Positions 1-8,216 of a stretch of DNA of 17,789 nt are shown here, in pieces; position 1 is the first letter of the stretch; every line of letters starts with the position of its first letter. The notes below the pieces were generated by a model, which was given only the letters and a program-made list of their open reading frames with translations, was not told the DNA's origin and did not search any database. Position numbers and translations under genes: made by a program. The DNA comes from Methanobacteriota archaeon (GTDB lineage Archaea > Thermoplasmatota > Poseidoniia > Poseidoniales > Poseidoniaceae), in assembly GCA_002719475.1 (NCBI GenBank), contig PBHQ01000042.1, forward strand, positions 3,813-21,601, read 5' to 3'.

Positions 1-72
1 CTTGGCAATCGGCTATAACTAATTATTCGCTTATAAAGTTAGGGGGACGGTTCTGCATTCTCAAGAATTTGA

Positions 73-1614
73 TCAGGCTGCTTTCTCTGATCCTTGCATT
101 AAACTAGAGATCTGATCTTCTTTTATATTATGATTCTTACGCCAGATTTTTTCATATTCATCAATTCGCTTATAATCTTTAGCCATCATTATTTCTCGCA
201 GGCCAACTAGTTCGACTGCGTTGAAATTCTTTGAGATAACAGCGGAAATAGTGCTTGCATCTCCTACCTCAAGAATAAACTGTTCCAAATCTCCGCCATA
301 TTGTTCAGTAATGTTCTGGCGGTTGACGGTAAACCATTCTGATCCGGGGTAAGGTGTAGCAAAATGAGGTTTCACTACGATCCCTAGCTCATCCCAAGCC
401 TCCATATTCATCCGAATTGAGTCAAAGTCCTCATTCGGGAAGCCAATAATTATGTTGGGTATCGGGCGAATACCAGCTTCAAGCGTCCAGAAAAAACTTC
501 GGATGTTGTTTTTTGCCGTAGCACCTTTTCCGATTGTCTTAAGTACATGGGGAGCAAACGACTCATAGCCATAAACCAAATGAGAACATCCGGCTTCACC
601 CATCATTTTTAGTACATCGGGACTACATAGTGTTGCGTGGCTAGTACCTCCCCAATGAACGCCCTGCCAATTACCAGTGGCTTCCTTTTTCGGCGCTAAA
701 CCATTTTCATGCCACAATCTACAGATTTCAGGCAACCACGTCTCCTTAGAGAACCGGTTCATGGTCATCAGGTTTTCATCAAGAAATCCAATAAAATCAA
801 TCCCATATTTGTCATATGCATGCTTTACCAAACCGACCACATACTCGGGGCTATGATAACGAATAGTGCGGGTGTAGACCCCAGGTTCATCAAAAGCTAC
901 ATCCGTATCACCGTCTTCATTTTCGAAATATCGCATATCACCCGAAATGCCTAAATGGTAACAATAGCGGCAAATCAAAGAGCATCCGTAAGAGGCATTG
1001 ATATCAAGGCGTCTTTGGGACAGCATTCCCTCCTCTGAGAACAACGATGCGCTGTTGGGAAAATAAACCTCCTCGAGCGGAAATAAATCCCACGCTGGAT
1101 ATGGCAATTGGTCAAGGTCATGAATCAAACCACGTTGCTTGCCAAAAACCAATTTATCGTCTTCTCCTCGCGAAATAGTCCCCTTTATAGACGACCAATC
1201 TAAGTCTCCTTTGTCGACCATGACTAGAATTTCAGGAAATGTAACAAATCCCTCACCAATTACACCAACATCAATTTCCGGCAACCACGCCATAACATCA
1301 CGTGGGAGAGAAGTTAAGACCCCGCCCCCCAGAACAATAGTGGAGGCAGGACAGATCTCTCTGGCGATTGGCAAAATGTGTTTAATCGAACCATAGGCCG
1401 TAGTAATACCCCCGAGACCTATTACGTCCCATTCATCTGCAGAGAGAACTTGGCGAAGTACATCATCGCCTTTCCTCCATGCATTTGCATCGTAGACCTG
1501 GACAAGATGCCCTTGTTCGATAGCTATCGCCGCTAGTAACGCAATACCATAGGGCACATGCTGAGGCCGTGACTCTTCCCTAACCACAGGATTTATTAGA
1601 AGTACCTTCGCCAT
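73..1614 (-). CDS. B12-binding radical SAM protein
   Basis: The 513-residue protein has a cobalamin-binding-like Rossmann domain at about residues 1-140 (start KVLLINP, PYGIALLAA, IGLGG, then GEGFVTFPEIL at 121-131). The radical SAM core begins at C211-x3-C215-x2-C218, which would hold the 4Fe-4S cluster and SAM. Downstream strands such as IDFIGFLDENL and the GFPNED segment fit the barrel. Family members do radical methylations, ring contractions and C-S or C-C chemistry, and the substrate cannot be read from sequence. It starts with ATG only 3 bp after the stop of the Maf-like gene and is the last gene of the nonulosonic acid operon visible here, so a role in modifying the sugar or the glycosylated protein is inferred. 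No DxHxxG base-off motif is evident, as is common in this subgroup. The family call is firm; the function is unknown. Confidence 0.85.
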   Translation of the reverse strand: MAKVLLINPVVREESRPQHVPYGIALLAAIAIEQGHLVQVYDANAWRKGDDVLRQVLSADEWDVIGLGGITTAYGSIKHILPIAREICPASTIVLGGGVLTSLPRDVMAWLPEIDVGVIGEGFVTFPEILVMVDKGDLDWSSIKGTISRGEDDKLVFGKQRGLIHDLDQLPYPAWDLFPLEEVYFPNSASLFSEEGMLSQRRLDINASYGCSLICRYCYHLGISGDMRYFENEDGDTDVAFDEPGVYTRTIRYHSPEYVVGLVKHAYDKYGIDFIGFLDENLMTMNRFSKETWLPEICRLWHENGLAPKKEATGNWQGVHWGGTSHATLCSPDVLKMMGEAGCSHLVYGYESFAPHVLKTIGKGATAKNNIRSFFWTLEAGIRPIPNIIIGFPNEDFDSIRMNMEAWDELGIVVKPHFATPYPGSEWFTVNRQNITEQYGGDLEQFILEVGDASTISAVISKNFNAVELVGLREIMMAKDYKRIDEYEKIWRKNHNIKEDQISSLMQGSEKAA

Positions 1615-1617
1615 AAT

Positions 1618-2670
1618 TTATTGCTTCAATTGCTTAATAAAATTAGCCAATGGCATGCATTTAATACCCTTGCCAAATAACACACCACCCTCGGTGCAGT
1701 TATACGTTACACACTCCGCTTCTTTTTGCATCTCGAGAAACGCCTGCCGGTACCACATGTACGCAGGGTCTGTAAAGAACCACGCGTCTACATAAGGGTT
1801 ATAAATACGTAAATACAAGGAGTCGAGATTCTCTTCGCCAACCAGATTTACTGCTTCGTGAAAATATTGAGTATTTCGATATGGTGTACCGTCGTAGTAG
1901 GAAAAATCAACTCCCGTCAGCGCAACATGGCGCTTTTCAAGAACCGCATCGGCAATTAACCAACAGGCTGTGCCCACATTCCCGCCCGCATTAATAGCGG
2001 GGAACCCATTTTTGTTCTGTAATTTAGTCGTTTTGCTATGTGACTCGTCGGGGTCATCAATCATGGGATTCCACCAAAAAATATCCATCCCTGTTTCAAT
2101 CGCTCTTTTAACAACTGATTGAGAAGCTGAAGTCGACATAGCTATCTTTATCTTATTGCCATAAATTTCAAGAAGTTCGATGATTTCTTCATTTGCCCTC
2201 ATCTCGTCGGCAAATGCATCATCTTGGTCCTGACGAGCAAAATAATCATCCTCTTTCAGTTTTGTTTCCGTTAAATCCGGAAGGCCAAACCATCGAACAA
2301 CTCGATCGTGATGAGGGTCAAGAGTTACGACCAGATCTGGGATCAAACCATTGCGAAGGCAATACGACATTGCCGATTCGGTAGCTACTACTGTTCCATT
2401 GTAATCTGATCCTATCAAAATCTGGGCCGGGTTTTTTCGCTTTAAAGATGGTCCAGCAGCTATAACTACAGCACTTGACCCTTCCATGAGATCTGAGTTG
2501 CACAGTTCTGCTATAGACCGCCCACTATCTGCAAATGCAAGATTAGACTCCGCATTTTTAATCCACAATTCACCAAAGCGGTCCCAAGTCATATCTTCCA
2601 TCTTTGGGAGTAATTCCAATGCTAACTCACCATTGGAGCATTTAAGTGAATTTATGTCTGGAGTTTCCAT
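1618..2670 (-). CDS. Short Maf / DUF115 (MptE-like) protein, probable flagellin glycosylation factor
   Basis: The central part matches the DUF115/MptE-like fold shared by Maf motility accessory factors. It has AAGPSL near residues 71-76, a TVVAT...S strand pair, AGGNVGTA near 218-225 and LTGVDFSYYDG near 241-251. Maf proteins are linked to transfer of pseudaminic or legionaminic acid to flagellin Ser/Thr in Campylobacter, Helicobacter and Aeromonas relatives. At about 350 residues it is much shorter than classical Maf proteins of 600 or more and seems to hold only the core. The frame can open at a TTG at 2694, but that has no upstream Shine-Dalgarno. The ATG at 2670 follows an AAGG about 9 bases upstream and is preferred. 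The gene follows a 55-residue ORF and precedes the radical SAM gene by 3 bp. The acceptor protein is not in this window, so flagellin is inferred. Confidence 0.75.
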   Translation of the reverse strand: METPDINSLKCSNGELALELLPKMEDMTWDRFGELWIKNAESNLAFADSGRSIAELCNSDLMEGSSAVVIAAGPSLKRKNPAQILIGSDYNGTVVATESAMSYCLRNGLIPDLVVTLDPHHDRVVRWFGLPDLTETKLKEDDYFARQDQDDAFADEMRANEEIIELLEIYGNKIKIAMSTSASQSVVKRAIETGMDIFWWNPMIDDPDESHSKTTKLQNKNGFPAINAGGNVGTACWLIADAVLEKRHVALTGVDFSYYDGTPYRNTQYFHEAVNLVGEENLDSLYLRIYNPYVDAWFFTDPAYMWYRQAFLEMQKEAECVTYNCTEGGVLFGKGIKCMPLANFIKQLKQ

Positions 2671-2715
2671 TTTTACTTTGGCCTTAAAATCCAATCAATA
2701 AAACCATTTGCAGTT

Positions 2716-2883
2716 TTAGTCTTTTGATGCCTTCCAATTAACACGCTTCTTGGCTACAAACGCAATAGATCCACCTAAATTCTTGAGTGCCTCGCGCTCA
2801 AATCGATCTTCAATGTCATCCTGTGACTCTTCGACCTTAACCTCTTTTTTTGTGGAGAAGTTCCCTTTTAGAATATCATTCAT
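2716..2883 (-). CDS. Small hypothetical protein, 55 aa
   Basis: This is an open frame of 55 codons between the cytidylyltransferase and Maf-like genes, beginning MNDILKGNFS and ending VNWKASKD before TAA. An AAGGA Shine-Dalgarno lies about 9 bases before the ATG, and the gap after the preceding stop is 16 bp, so it fits the operon spacing exactly. The protein is highly charged with roughly balanced acidic and basic residues: an acidic stretch around residues 14-31 is followed by a basic tail, with no membrane segment and no cysteine. I do not recognise a family. The position suggests a partner of the Maf-like protein or of the cytidylyltransferase, but that is inference only. Without it, more than 200 bp of this tight operon would be empty, which supports it being a real gene. 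Confidence 0.65.
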   Translation of the reverse strand: MNDILKGNFSTKKEVKVEESQDDIEDRFEREALKNLGGSIAFVAKKRVNWKASKD

Positions 2884-2899
2884 AATCTTTGGTCCTTAT

Positions 2900-3652
2900 T
2901 TAGTTGCTTGCGGATTCTATCAGATGTTTTTTCATTACCAATTCGACAAACTCAAAATCGAGTGCTGTATCTATGTCGTATGATCTTTGTTCAGGCATGA
3001 CATATATCATCGTATCGGGATAAAAAACCATGGGATTTTGCATAAACATTTCACGTCGCCATACATAAACAGCCGCATTCATATCGTAACAAGGAGGACA
3101 ATCTTGTCGCCGCTCGATTACCGGGCTTGTGGGCTTTGACAATACCACGTAACCGGCATCATTAATTTCAACCATATTGAAATACGGAATCTTCCGTGCG
3201 AGTGAGCCTGTGATTACACTGCTAACTTGATTTTCCTCGAGAAGTGTCACTGCTCCTTTTATGTCTTCCAAACTGCGTAAAGGCGAAGTCGCATCAAGAT
3301 CAACAATTGTTTCAAAATGGCTCCCAAACTTACTTTCTGCTTTATGAACCGCATGCTGTATCGCTGACATCTTAGAAGCAGTATCAGACGCTAAGTGAGC
3401 CGGTCGCTCCAGAACCAAGCCAGCCCCAGCGGAGCGCCCCTCATTTAGGATGTCATGTTCATCGCTACTGACAACCACAAGATCAAAAAGTTTTGTATCC
3501 AGAGCCTGAAAGACTGCTCGCTCAACAAGTGAAGACCCTAGCAAGGGGCGTAAATTTTTACCGGGCAATCCTTTGCTGCCACCCCGCGCGCAAACTGTTG
3601 CAAGTCTTTTAATCTTCAAATAGTTACTTGAATGACCTACCACGCGGTCCAT
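2900..3652 (-). CDS. CMP-nonulosonate cytidylyltransferase (NeuA/LegF/PtmB family)
   Basis: The enzyme activates a nonulosonic acid with CTP to give the CMP-sugar used by the transferase. The nucleotide-binding loop ARGGSKGLPGKN is at residues 22-33. The family motifs DLDATSPLRSLEDI (about 118-131), RRQD...YDMNAAVYVW (about 181-198) and the Mg-binding region YDIDTALDFE (about 225-234) follow. The length of 250 is slightly above the usual 230 because of about 18 residues before the catalytic loop. The ATG at 3652 overlaps the end of the SDR gene by 16 bp with no ideal ribosome site, so a slightly later GTG (codon 4) or TTG (codon 12) is possible. Given the LegC, LegG and PtmE neighbours the substrate is more likely legionaminic-acid-like than Neu5Ac, which sequence alone cannot decide. 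Confidence 0.9.
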   Translation of the reverse strand: MDRVVGHSSNYLKIKRLATVCARGGSKGLPGKNLRPLLGSSLVERAVFQALDTKLFDLVVVSSDEHDILNEGRSAGAGLVLERPAHLASDTASKMSAIQHAVHKAESKFGSHFETIVDLDATSPLRSLEDIKGAVTLLEENQVSSVITGSLARKIPYFNMVEINDAGYVVLSKPTSPVIERRQDCPPCYDMNAAVYVWRREMFMQNPMVFYPDTMIYVMPEQRSYDIDTALDFEFVELVMKKHLIESASN

Positions 3653-4464
3653 CCACCATCTACGATTAAATTCTGACCAGACATATACTTCGACGCATCG
3701 GAAGCTGCGAATATAACAGCCCCGACAATCTCATCCCTATCCGCCATACGCCCAAGGGGTGTCCGCGCCCCATACCTCTTTTGAAAGTTCTCATTTTGAC
3801 CACTCTCAACGCCACCCGGAACTAGAGCATTCACTCTAATTCCCTTACCGGACCAATACGTCGCTAAATATTTAGTTAACCCGATTACTCCTGCTTTTGA
3901 CGCAGAGTAAGCTGGTGGCGTACTAATCTCATGTCCCAAGTATTCAGAGCCTTCATATATTCCAAAGTCTGGACCAACAATGCCATAAATTGAAGCAGTT
4001 TGGAGGATGCTGCCGCCGCCAGCTTGATCCAACATCTTTTTCCCGACAGCCTGTGCAACGAGAAACATGCCGTCCAAATTTACAGACATAATTTCTCTCC
4101 AACACTCCAAAGTGAATTGCTCAAATGGAGAAAAGAAAGCCCTCAAATCTCTCGATTTTGCGGCCGCATTATTGTGAAGAAAATCGATCTTACCAAATTT
4201 CCCGTAGACATTATCCACCATGGCATTAACAGAGGCAGGATCAGAAACATCACAGTAGACAGCCTTAGCCTTTCCGCCATATTCGTAATTAATTTCCTCC
4301 GCCAAGCACTTGGCTGCTGGCAAGTCGAGGTCTACAACTGCTACGTTAGCGCCATGTGCTGCAAGTCCAAGACAAATGCGAGAGCCAATAACTCCCGCAC
4401 CTCCTGTAACCAGCGCAGCTTTTCCGTCGAGTTTAAATAAGTCGGCTAATGGCTTGGAAGACAT
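3637..4464 (-). CDS. Short-chain dehydrogenase/reductase, PtmA-like
   Basis: This is a classical SDR of 275 residues from the preferred ATG. It shows the NAD(P)-binding TGGAGVIG at 20-27, NNAA at 98-101, the catalytic serine near 158 in QTAS, and Y186-SAS-K190. A C-terminal VDGGWTAW fits the family. The frame also opens at a TTG nine codons earlier (4491), but the ATG gives the normal SDR N-terminus (MSSKPLADLFKLDGKAALVTG begins at or near it). Campylobacter flagellar glycosylation loci carry an SDR (ptmA) beside the cytidylyltransferase ptmB, the same adjacency as here. Its exact step is not certain; it may act together with the Gfo/Idh protein upstream. A 53-bp gap separates it from that gene, one of the few gaps in the operon. 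Confidence 0.85.
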   Translation of the reverse strand: MSSKPLADLFKLDGKAALVTGGAGVIGSRICLGLAAHGANVAVVDLDLPAAKCLAEEINYEYGGKAKAVYCDVSDPASVNAMVDNVYGKFGKIDFLHNNAAAKSRDLRAFFSPFEQFTLECWREIMSVNLDGMFLVAQAVGKKMLDQAGGGSILQTASIYGIVGPDFGIYEGSEYLGHEISTPPAYSASKAGVIGLTKYLATYWSGKGIRVNALVPGGVESGQNENFQKRYGARTPLGRMADRDEIVGAVIFAASDASKYMSGQNLIVDGGWTAW

Positions 4465-4517
4465 TGTGTGTCTGCTTGATCCCGTTATCAAATGGCATTA
4501 TGAGACGCAGTTCAGAT

Positions 4518-5438
4518 CTAATCTCGCAACTCAACCCAAACGCCGGTCTGGTTTGCGGTTTCGATTGCATTAATCAGTTGTGAGACCCCTAACCCAGCAT
4601 CCAAATTACAAAGCGCTGTTTCATCACGTTGCAGCACGGCCTTGTGTTGCGCAAGATAAGTGGTGTCAATATCAACATTAATTTGCAATTCCTCTTTTTC
4701 ACGAAAAGAGACGGTTCCAGAAACAAAATTAGCTCGAGCGGTGCCATCTTCGGTAAAAATTACTACGTCACGATGCAGCGAGTCATCCAAGTAGTTCAAT
4801 GCCAATGAAGCTATCGGACAATCATTTGTTTTAAATAATATTGAATACACATCGTCACTATTAATTTGAAGGTGACTAAATTGACCACCTAGTGCCGCAA
4901 CTTTCTGACATTTACCAAGCATCCAAGTCAGGTAGTCGAGTTCATGGCTTAGGTCTCGAAGAACGCCGCCGCCGCGATTCCTATCTGCGGAGTACCCTAA
5001 CCGATAATCCTGCTTTGGGCGCCACTTTGGAAGATATTGGCCAACGTAAGAGTGAGCCGCAATCTTCTTTTTACCATTAACGATAGCCCGTAAAGTTTTT
5101 AAGACAGGGTGGAATCTTAGATTGAATGCCACATACGCACGAGAAAATATGTTCTCGGGAATTGCCCGTGGCTCATGAAATAGCGGTTTCTCAATTAAAA
5201 CAACGCCAGCAAAGCCCGCCTCCGCAAGTATTGAAAAATCGCGGTAATGCTCATGTGTCTGACTTGAAATTACTATATATTCAGGATTCCATATGTCTAA
5301 CGCCTGTTGTATATCTGGAAAGCAGTTTGGATGATCGACCTGACGACGCGACGCGACTGCTATATTTAAACCTAATTGGTCTAAAATACGCGCGTGCCTC
5401 TTTCCAATTGAGCCATATCCAATAACTAGGGCATTCAT
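4518..5438 (-). CDS. Gfo/Idh/MocA family oxidoreductase
   Basis: The N-terminal Rossmann motif GYGSIGKRH at residues 7-15 and the EKP motif at 83-85 identify a Gfo/Idh/MocA NAD(P)-dependent oxidoreductase. The C-terminal half (about 120-306) has the usual open sheet, including LRDLSHELDYLTWMLG, where the conserved HELD histidine is a candidate catalytic residue. Its ATG overlaps the stop of the nucleotidyltransferase gene as ATGA, indicating translational coupling. Gfo/Idh proteins are recurrent in legionaminic acid loci (a ptmF-type gene in Campylobacter), where they work on a sugar precursor. The substrate here is unknown. The family call is firm and the pathway placement is by context. Confidence 0.85.
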   Translation of the reverse strand: MNALVIGYGSIGKRHARILDQLGLNIAVASRRQVDHPNCFPDIQQALDIWNPEYIVISSQTHEHYRDFSILAEAGFAGVVLIEKPLFHEPRAIPENIFSRAYVAFNLRFHPVLKTLRAIVNGKKKIAAHSYVGQYLPKWRPKQDYRLGYSADRNRGGGVLRDLSHELDYLTWMLGKCQKVAALGGQFSHLQINSDDVYSILFKTNDCPIASLALNYLDDSLHRDVVIFTEDGTARANFVSGTVSFREKEELQINVDIDTTYLAQHKAVLQRDETALCNLDAGLGVSQLINAIETANQTGVWVELRD

Positions 5439-6487
5439 TTTTCAAAATGCTCATCAAATTCACGATTTGCCCGCCGATAATCGTCGAGTCGGCCGACGTC
5501 CATCCAATACTCGTGAATTGGAAACACAGATGTATTTAAACCTGCACCAATAATCCGATCAAACAACATGGGCATATCGAAGGGGCCATCCTGTGGAATG
5601 ATCTCAATAAGACTAGGGTCGAGTACATATATCCCTGCATTTACAAAAAATCGATGTGTGGGCTTTTCATCGACTTTACTTATTTGATTATCCTTAACCG
5701 AAACCACGCCAAACGGAACTTGCATCTCATACTCTCGTACACACATTGTTGCTTGAGATTGGTGTTGTTCATGGAATGAAAGTAGTTGATTGAAATTGAC
5801 CTGCGTGAGCAAATCCCCATTCATTACAATCAAGGGCTCCTTCGGACGTTCTTCAATCAAACGCAAGCCACCCGCTGTGCCGAGGCTGGACTTTTCTTCG
5901 AGATATCTTATCTCGATGCCCCATTTTGAACCATTGCCGAAATACGTTTTAATCATTTCTGATTTATAATTCACCGAAATGTAAAACTGCTGAAATTTTT
6001 GCTGGACGAAATTTTTCAATATTGTTTCTAAAAGAGGTTTGTTCCCAACCTCTAATAGCGGCTTAGGCTTTCCATCTGTAAGTGGCCGTAAACGAGTCCC
6101 TTTTCCGCCCGCCATTAAAACAACCCAGTTCTCATTAAGTTTAACCTCTTGGATTAAACTTGCCATCTCAACCAACCCAACGACTCTTCCCTCGGGGTCA
6201 AGAATTGGGAGTTGATGGAGTCTACGGTCACGCATTAAACCCCGCATCTTACTCTCATCTGTATCCATCGGGACAGCAACAGGCGTATCATTCATGACAT
6301 CTGAAACGACACTATTCATAGCAATCCCATCCAAGATTGCACGGCGGATATCTCCATCTGTAAGTGTGCCAATTAACTTGCCATCTTCATTAGTAACTAG
6401 ACAAATTTGTAACGCTGAGCGGTTTAATGCCTCAACAGCCTCACGTATTGAAGTTAATGGGGATATCAGAGTTTGCTTCCAAGTCAC
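5435..6487 (-). CDS. CBS-domain sugar-1-phosphate nucleotidyltransferase (PtmE-like)
   Basis: This is a fusion of a tandem CBS pair (about residues 1-113, with LIGTLTDGDIRRAIL and VVGLVEMASLI) to a nucleotidyltransferase domain (about 120-350). The catalytic signature VLMAGGKGTRLRPLTDGKPK spans 123-142, followed by SLGTAGGL at 201-208, the metal-binding MNGDLL near 222-227 and VNAGIYVLDP. PtmE of Campylobacter jejuni has this architecture and was reported to be a glucosamine-1-phosphate guanylyltransferase feeding a GDP-linked legionaminic acid route. I infer the same activity, hence GDP-sugar intermediates, though a UDP or other specificity is not excluded. The start is a GTG 2 bp after the acyltransferase stop, without a clear Shine-Dalgarno, and the CBS fold starts immediately after it. 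Confidence 0.9.
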   Translation of the reverse strand: MTWKQTLISPLTSIREAVEALNRSALQICLVTNEDGKLIGTLTDGDIRRAILDGIAMNSVVSDVMNDTPVAVPMDTDESKMRGLMRDRRLHQLPILDPEGRVVGLVEMASLIQEVKLNENWVVLMAGGKGTRLRPLTDGKPKPLLEVGNKPLLETILKNFVQQKFQQFYISVNYKSEMIKTYFGNGSKWGIEIRYLEEKSSLGTAGGLRLIEERPKEPLIVMNGDLLTQVNFNQLLSFHEQHQSQATMCVREYEMQVPFGVVSVKDNQISKVDEKPTHRFFVNAGIYVLDPSLIEIIPQDGPFDMPMLFDRIIGAGLNTSVFPIHEYWMDVGRLDDYRRANREFDEHFEK

Positions 6488-6489
6488 AA

Positions 6490-7149
6490 TTAATTATCGG
6501 CTATTTTTTTGTGTTTTAAAATTTGCTCAGCCGGAACCCCTGCCACACACGAGTTTTCAGGGACATCACGAATAACAACGGCGCCGGCGGCAACAACACT
6601 TCCTTGTCCAATCGAGACTGACTGTATAACAGTCGCTCCCGAACCAACAAAACCATTATTGCCGAGGGTAACTCCGCCACAAATCACTGCTCCTGGCGCA
6701 ATATGCGCATGTGCACCTATATGGCAATCGTGATCTATAGATGCACCCGTGTTGATAATGGTATTACTGCCAATCAATGCTCCGGGCTGGACGACGCACC
6801 CCGCTAAAACTTGCACGCCTTCCTCAATCTTAACATCGGATGAAATAACAGAAGACGGATCAACGACTGATGCGAATTGGTAACCTTGTCGTTTGTATTT
6901 CTGAAAGATCCTGCGCCTATAATTGTTTGCTCCAACAAACCCTATCCCTAAAACAAGATCCATGCCCGTAACATCATATTCCTCAAAAATTTGATCCGAG
7001 ACAAATACGGGCACGCCAAGAATATTCTTTTTTTGCAGCGTTTGGTCCGTATCAAAAACCCCAACTACCGATCTGCCAGCCCTTTTTAATGAAGCAATAA
7101 GGACTTTGCCATGACCACCACCGCCAATAATCAATAAAGGGCGAGTCAC
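6490..7149 (-). CDS. NeuD/LegH-type sugar O/N-acyltransferase
   Basis: An N-terminal Rossmann-like PglD_N domain (GGGGHGKV at residues 9-16) is followed by a left-handed beta-helix of hexapeptide repeats (about 95-200, with VIGSNTIINTG, HIGAHAHIAPG and CGGVTLGNNGFVGSGATV). H140 in IDHDCHIG lies where the PglD/NeuD catalytic histidine sits. The end CVAGVPAEQILK is typical. In a legionaminic acid pathway such an enzyme acetylates the 4-amino group made by the LegC aminotransferase; NeuD proteins can instead O-acetylate sialic acids. It starts at a GTG whose bases overlap the synthase stop as GTGA. At 219 residues it has normal family length. Confidence 0.88.
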   Translation of the reverse strand: MTRPLLIIGGGGHGKVLIASLKRAGRSVVGVFDTDQTLQKKNILGVPVFVSDQIFEEYDVTGMDLVLGIGFVGANNYRRRIFQKYKRQGYQFASVVDPSSVISSDVKIEEGVQVLAGCVVQPGALIGSNTIINTGASIDHDCHIGAHAHIAPGAVICGGVTLGNNGFVGSGATVIQSVSIGQGSVVAAGAVVIRDVPENSCVAGVPAEQILKHKKIADN

Positions 7150-8216
7150 TGGTTAATCAACTCTCCTCGCCGATAATTGCGAACAGCTGTCATGTTCATA
7201 AACTCCCAGTATCGCATCGGTGATATACCTCCCCCAGGCCTTTTGATCCCTATATTATGGGGTGTAAAATTTTCACCCTCACTAATATCACAGTTGGCGG
7301 TCAAGCTCTTACGGACGGTTAGCCGGTTTTCTAGCTCTCCACGGGAAGGTTTTTTTACCCCATTACCAAGAGAGGACTCTATATGCCGAATCCCAGTGAT
7401 CATTAATTTAAGATCTTCAGGCTGCACCGAGGCTATATGGTCAGGACCTGGAAGTCCTCGATCTAATGTGAAATGTTTCTCCACAATACATGCGCCGAGG
7501 GCTGCGGCGCCGATAGATACGTTTATGCCTTGAGAATGATCCGACAAACCAACCTGCAATCCAAATTCATCGCGCAGTGTTTGCATCGAACATAAGTTAA
7601 TATTTTTAAAGGAGGCAGGGTACTCTGAGGTGCAATGCAACAAACTCACATATTTGCGCAATGCCTTTTCGCCATCGATACTTTTATAAGCATGCTTCAA
7701 GTCTATATCGGAAGGCGTATCCCCGCCACAAAATCCAAAGGCTAGTACAGATAGAGCCTGCCGCACCTCATCAATTGAGGACATACCAGTCGATAATATT
7801 ATTGGAATACGTGCGTAAGCCGCCTCTAATAACAAGGGTCCATTTGTGATTTCGCCAGAAGAGAGCTTGATCTTTCCGACCTCTAGTTCAGAAACGAGAA
7901 ATTTAAGACTTACAGTATCAAAAGGTGTCGATAGGAACTCTATTTCCAATTTGTTGCACTCTTCAACTAAGGCAAGATGGTCGCTACTTGACAGCTCTAA
8001 TCGCCGGAGCATCTCAAAATGAGTTTCATTAATATCCGTTGTTTGAGCTTGATATTTTGCTTTAGGCGCATCACTGGTAGCTAATTCCGCAGCTTTGAAC
8101 GTTTGAAACTTTATTGCATCAGCACCCGCATTTTTAGCAACGCGAACCATCTCAACGGCTATCGCCAGATCACCATTGTGGTTCACTCCAGCCTCAGCAA
8201 TCACAAACACGCCCAT
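7146..8216 (-). CDS. NeuB/LegI-type nonulosonic acid synthase
   Basis: The enzyme condenses phosphoenolpyruvate with a 6-carbon amino sugar to form a 9-carbon nonulosonic acid. It has the TIM barrel with AEAGVNHNGD at 7-16, KFQTF at 36-40, STPFD, KLSSGEI, LLHCTSEYPA at 182-191, GLSDHS at 203-208 and EKHFTLDRGLPGPDH at 226-240. A C-terminal SAF (antifreeze-like) domain runs from about 288 and contains GIKRPGGGISP at 323-333. The frame extends 12 codons further upstream, but the ATG at 8216 overlaps the deacetylase stop as TAATG and begins directly at the barrel, giving the usual 356 residues. Neighbours LegC and LegG favour 2,4-diacylamino-2,4,6-trideoxymannose as substrate over ManNAc, by inference. 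Confidence 0.93.
   Translation of the reverse strand: MGVFVIAEAGVNHNGDLAIAVEMVRVAKNAGADAIKFQTFKAAELATSDAPKAKYQAQTTDINETHFEMLRRLELSSSDHLALVEECNKLEIEFLSTPFDTVSLKFLVSELEVGKIKLSSGEITNGPLLLEAAYARIPIILSTGMSSIDEVRQALSVLAFGFCGGDTPSDIDLKHAYKSIDGEKALRKYVSLLHCTSEYPASFKNINLCSMQTLRDEFGLQVGLSDHSQGINVSIGAAALGACIVEKHFTLDRGLPGPDHIASVQPEDLKLMITGIRHIESSLGNGVKKPSRGELENRLTVRKSLTANCDISEGENFTPHNIGIKRPGGGISPMRYWEFMNMTAVRNYRRGELINQ

Noticed and set aside
709..1396. Plus-strand ORFs inside the radical SAM gene and similar opposite-strand ORFs across the operon
   Set aside because: They lie fully inside strongly supported genes, show no family motifs and have no ribosome sites; they are antisense shadows.
2694..2694. 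TTG start for the Maf-like protein
   Set aside because: It has no ribosome site upstream, whereas the ATG at 2670 has a reasonable one and loses only eight non-conserved residues.
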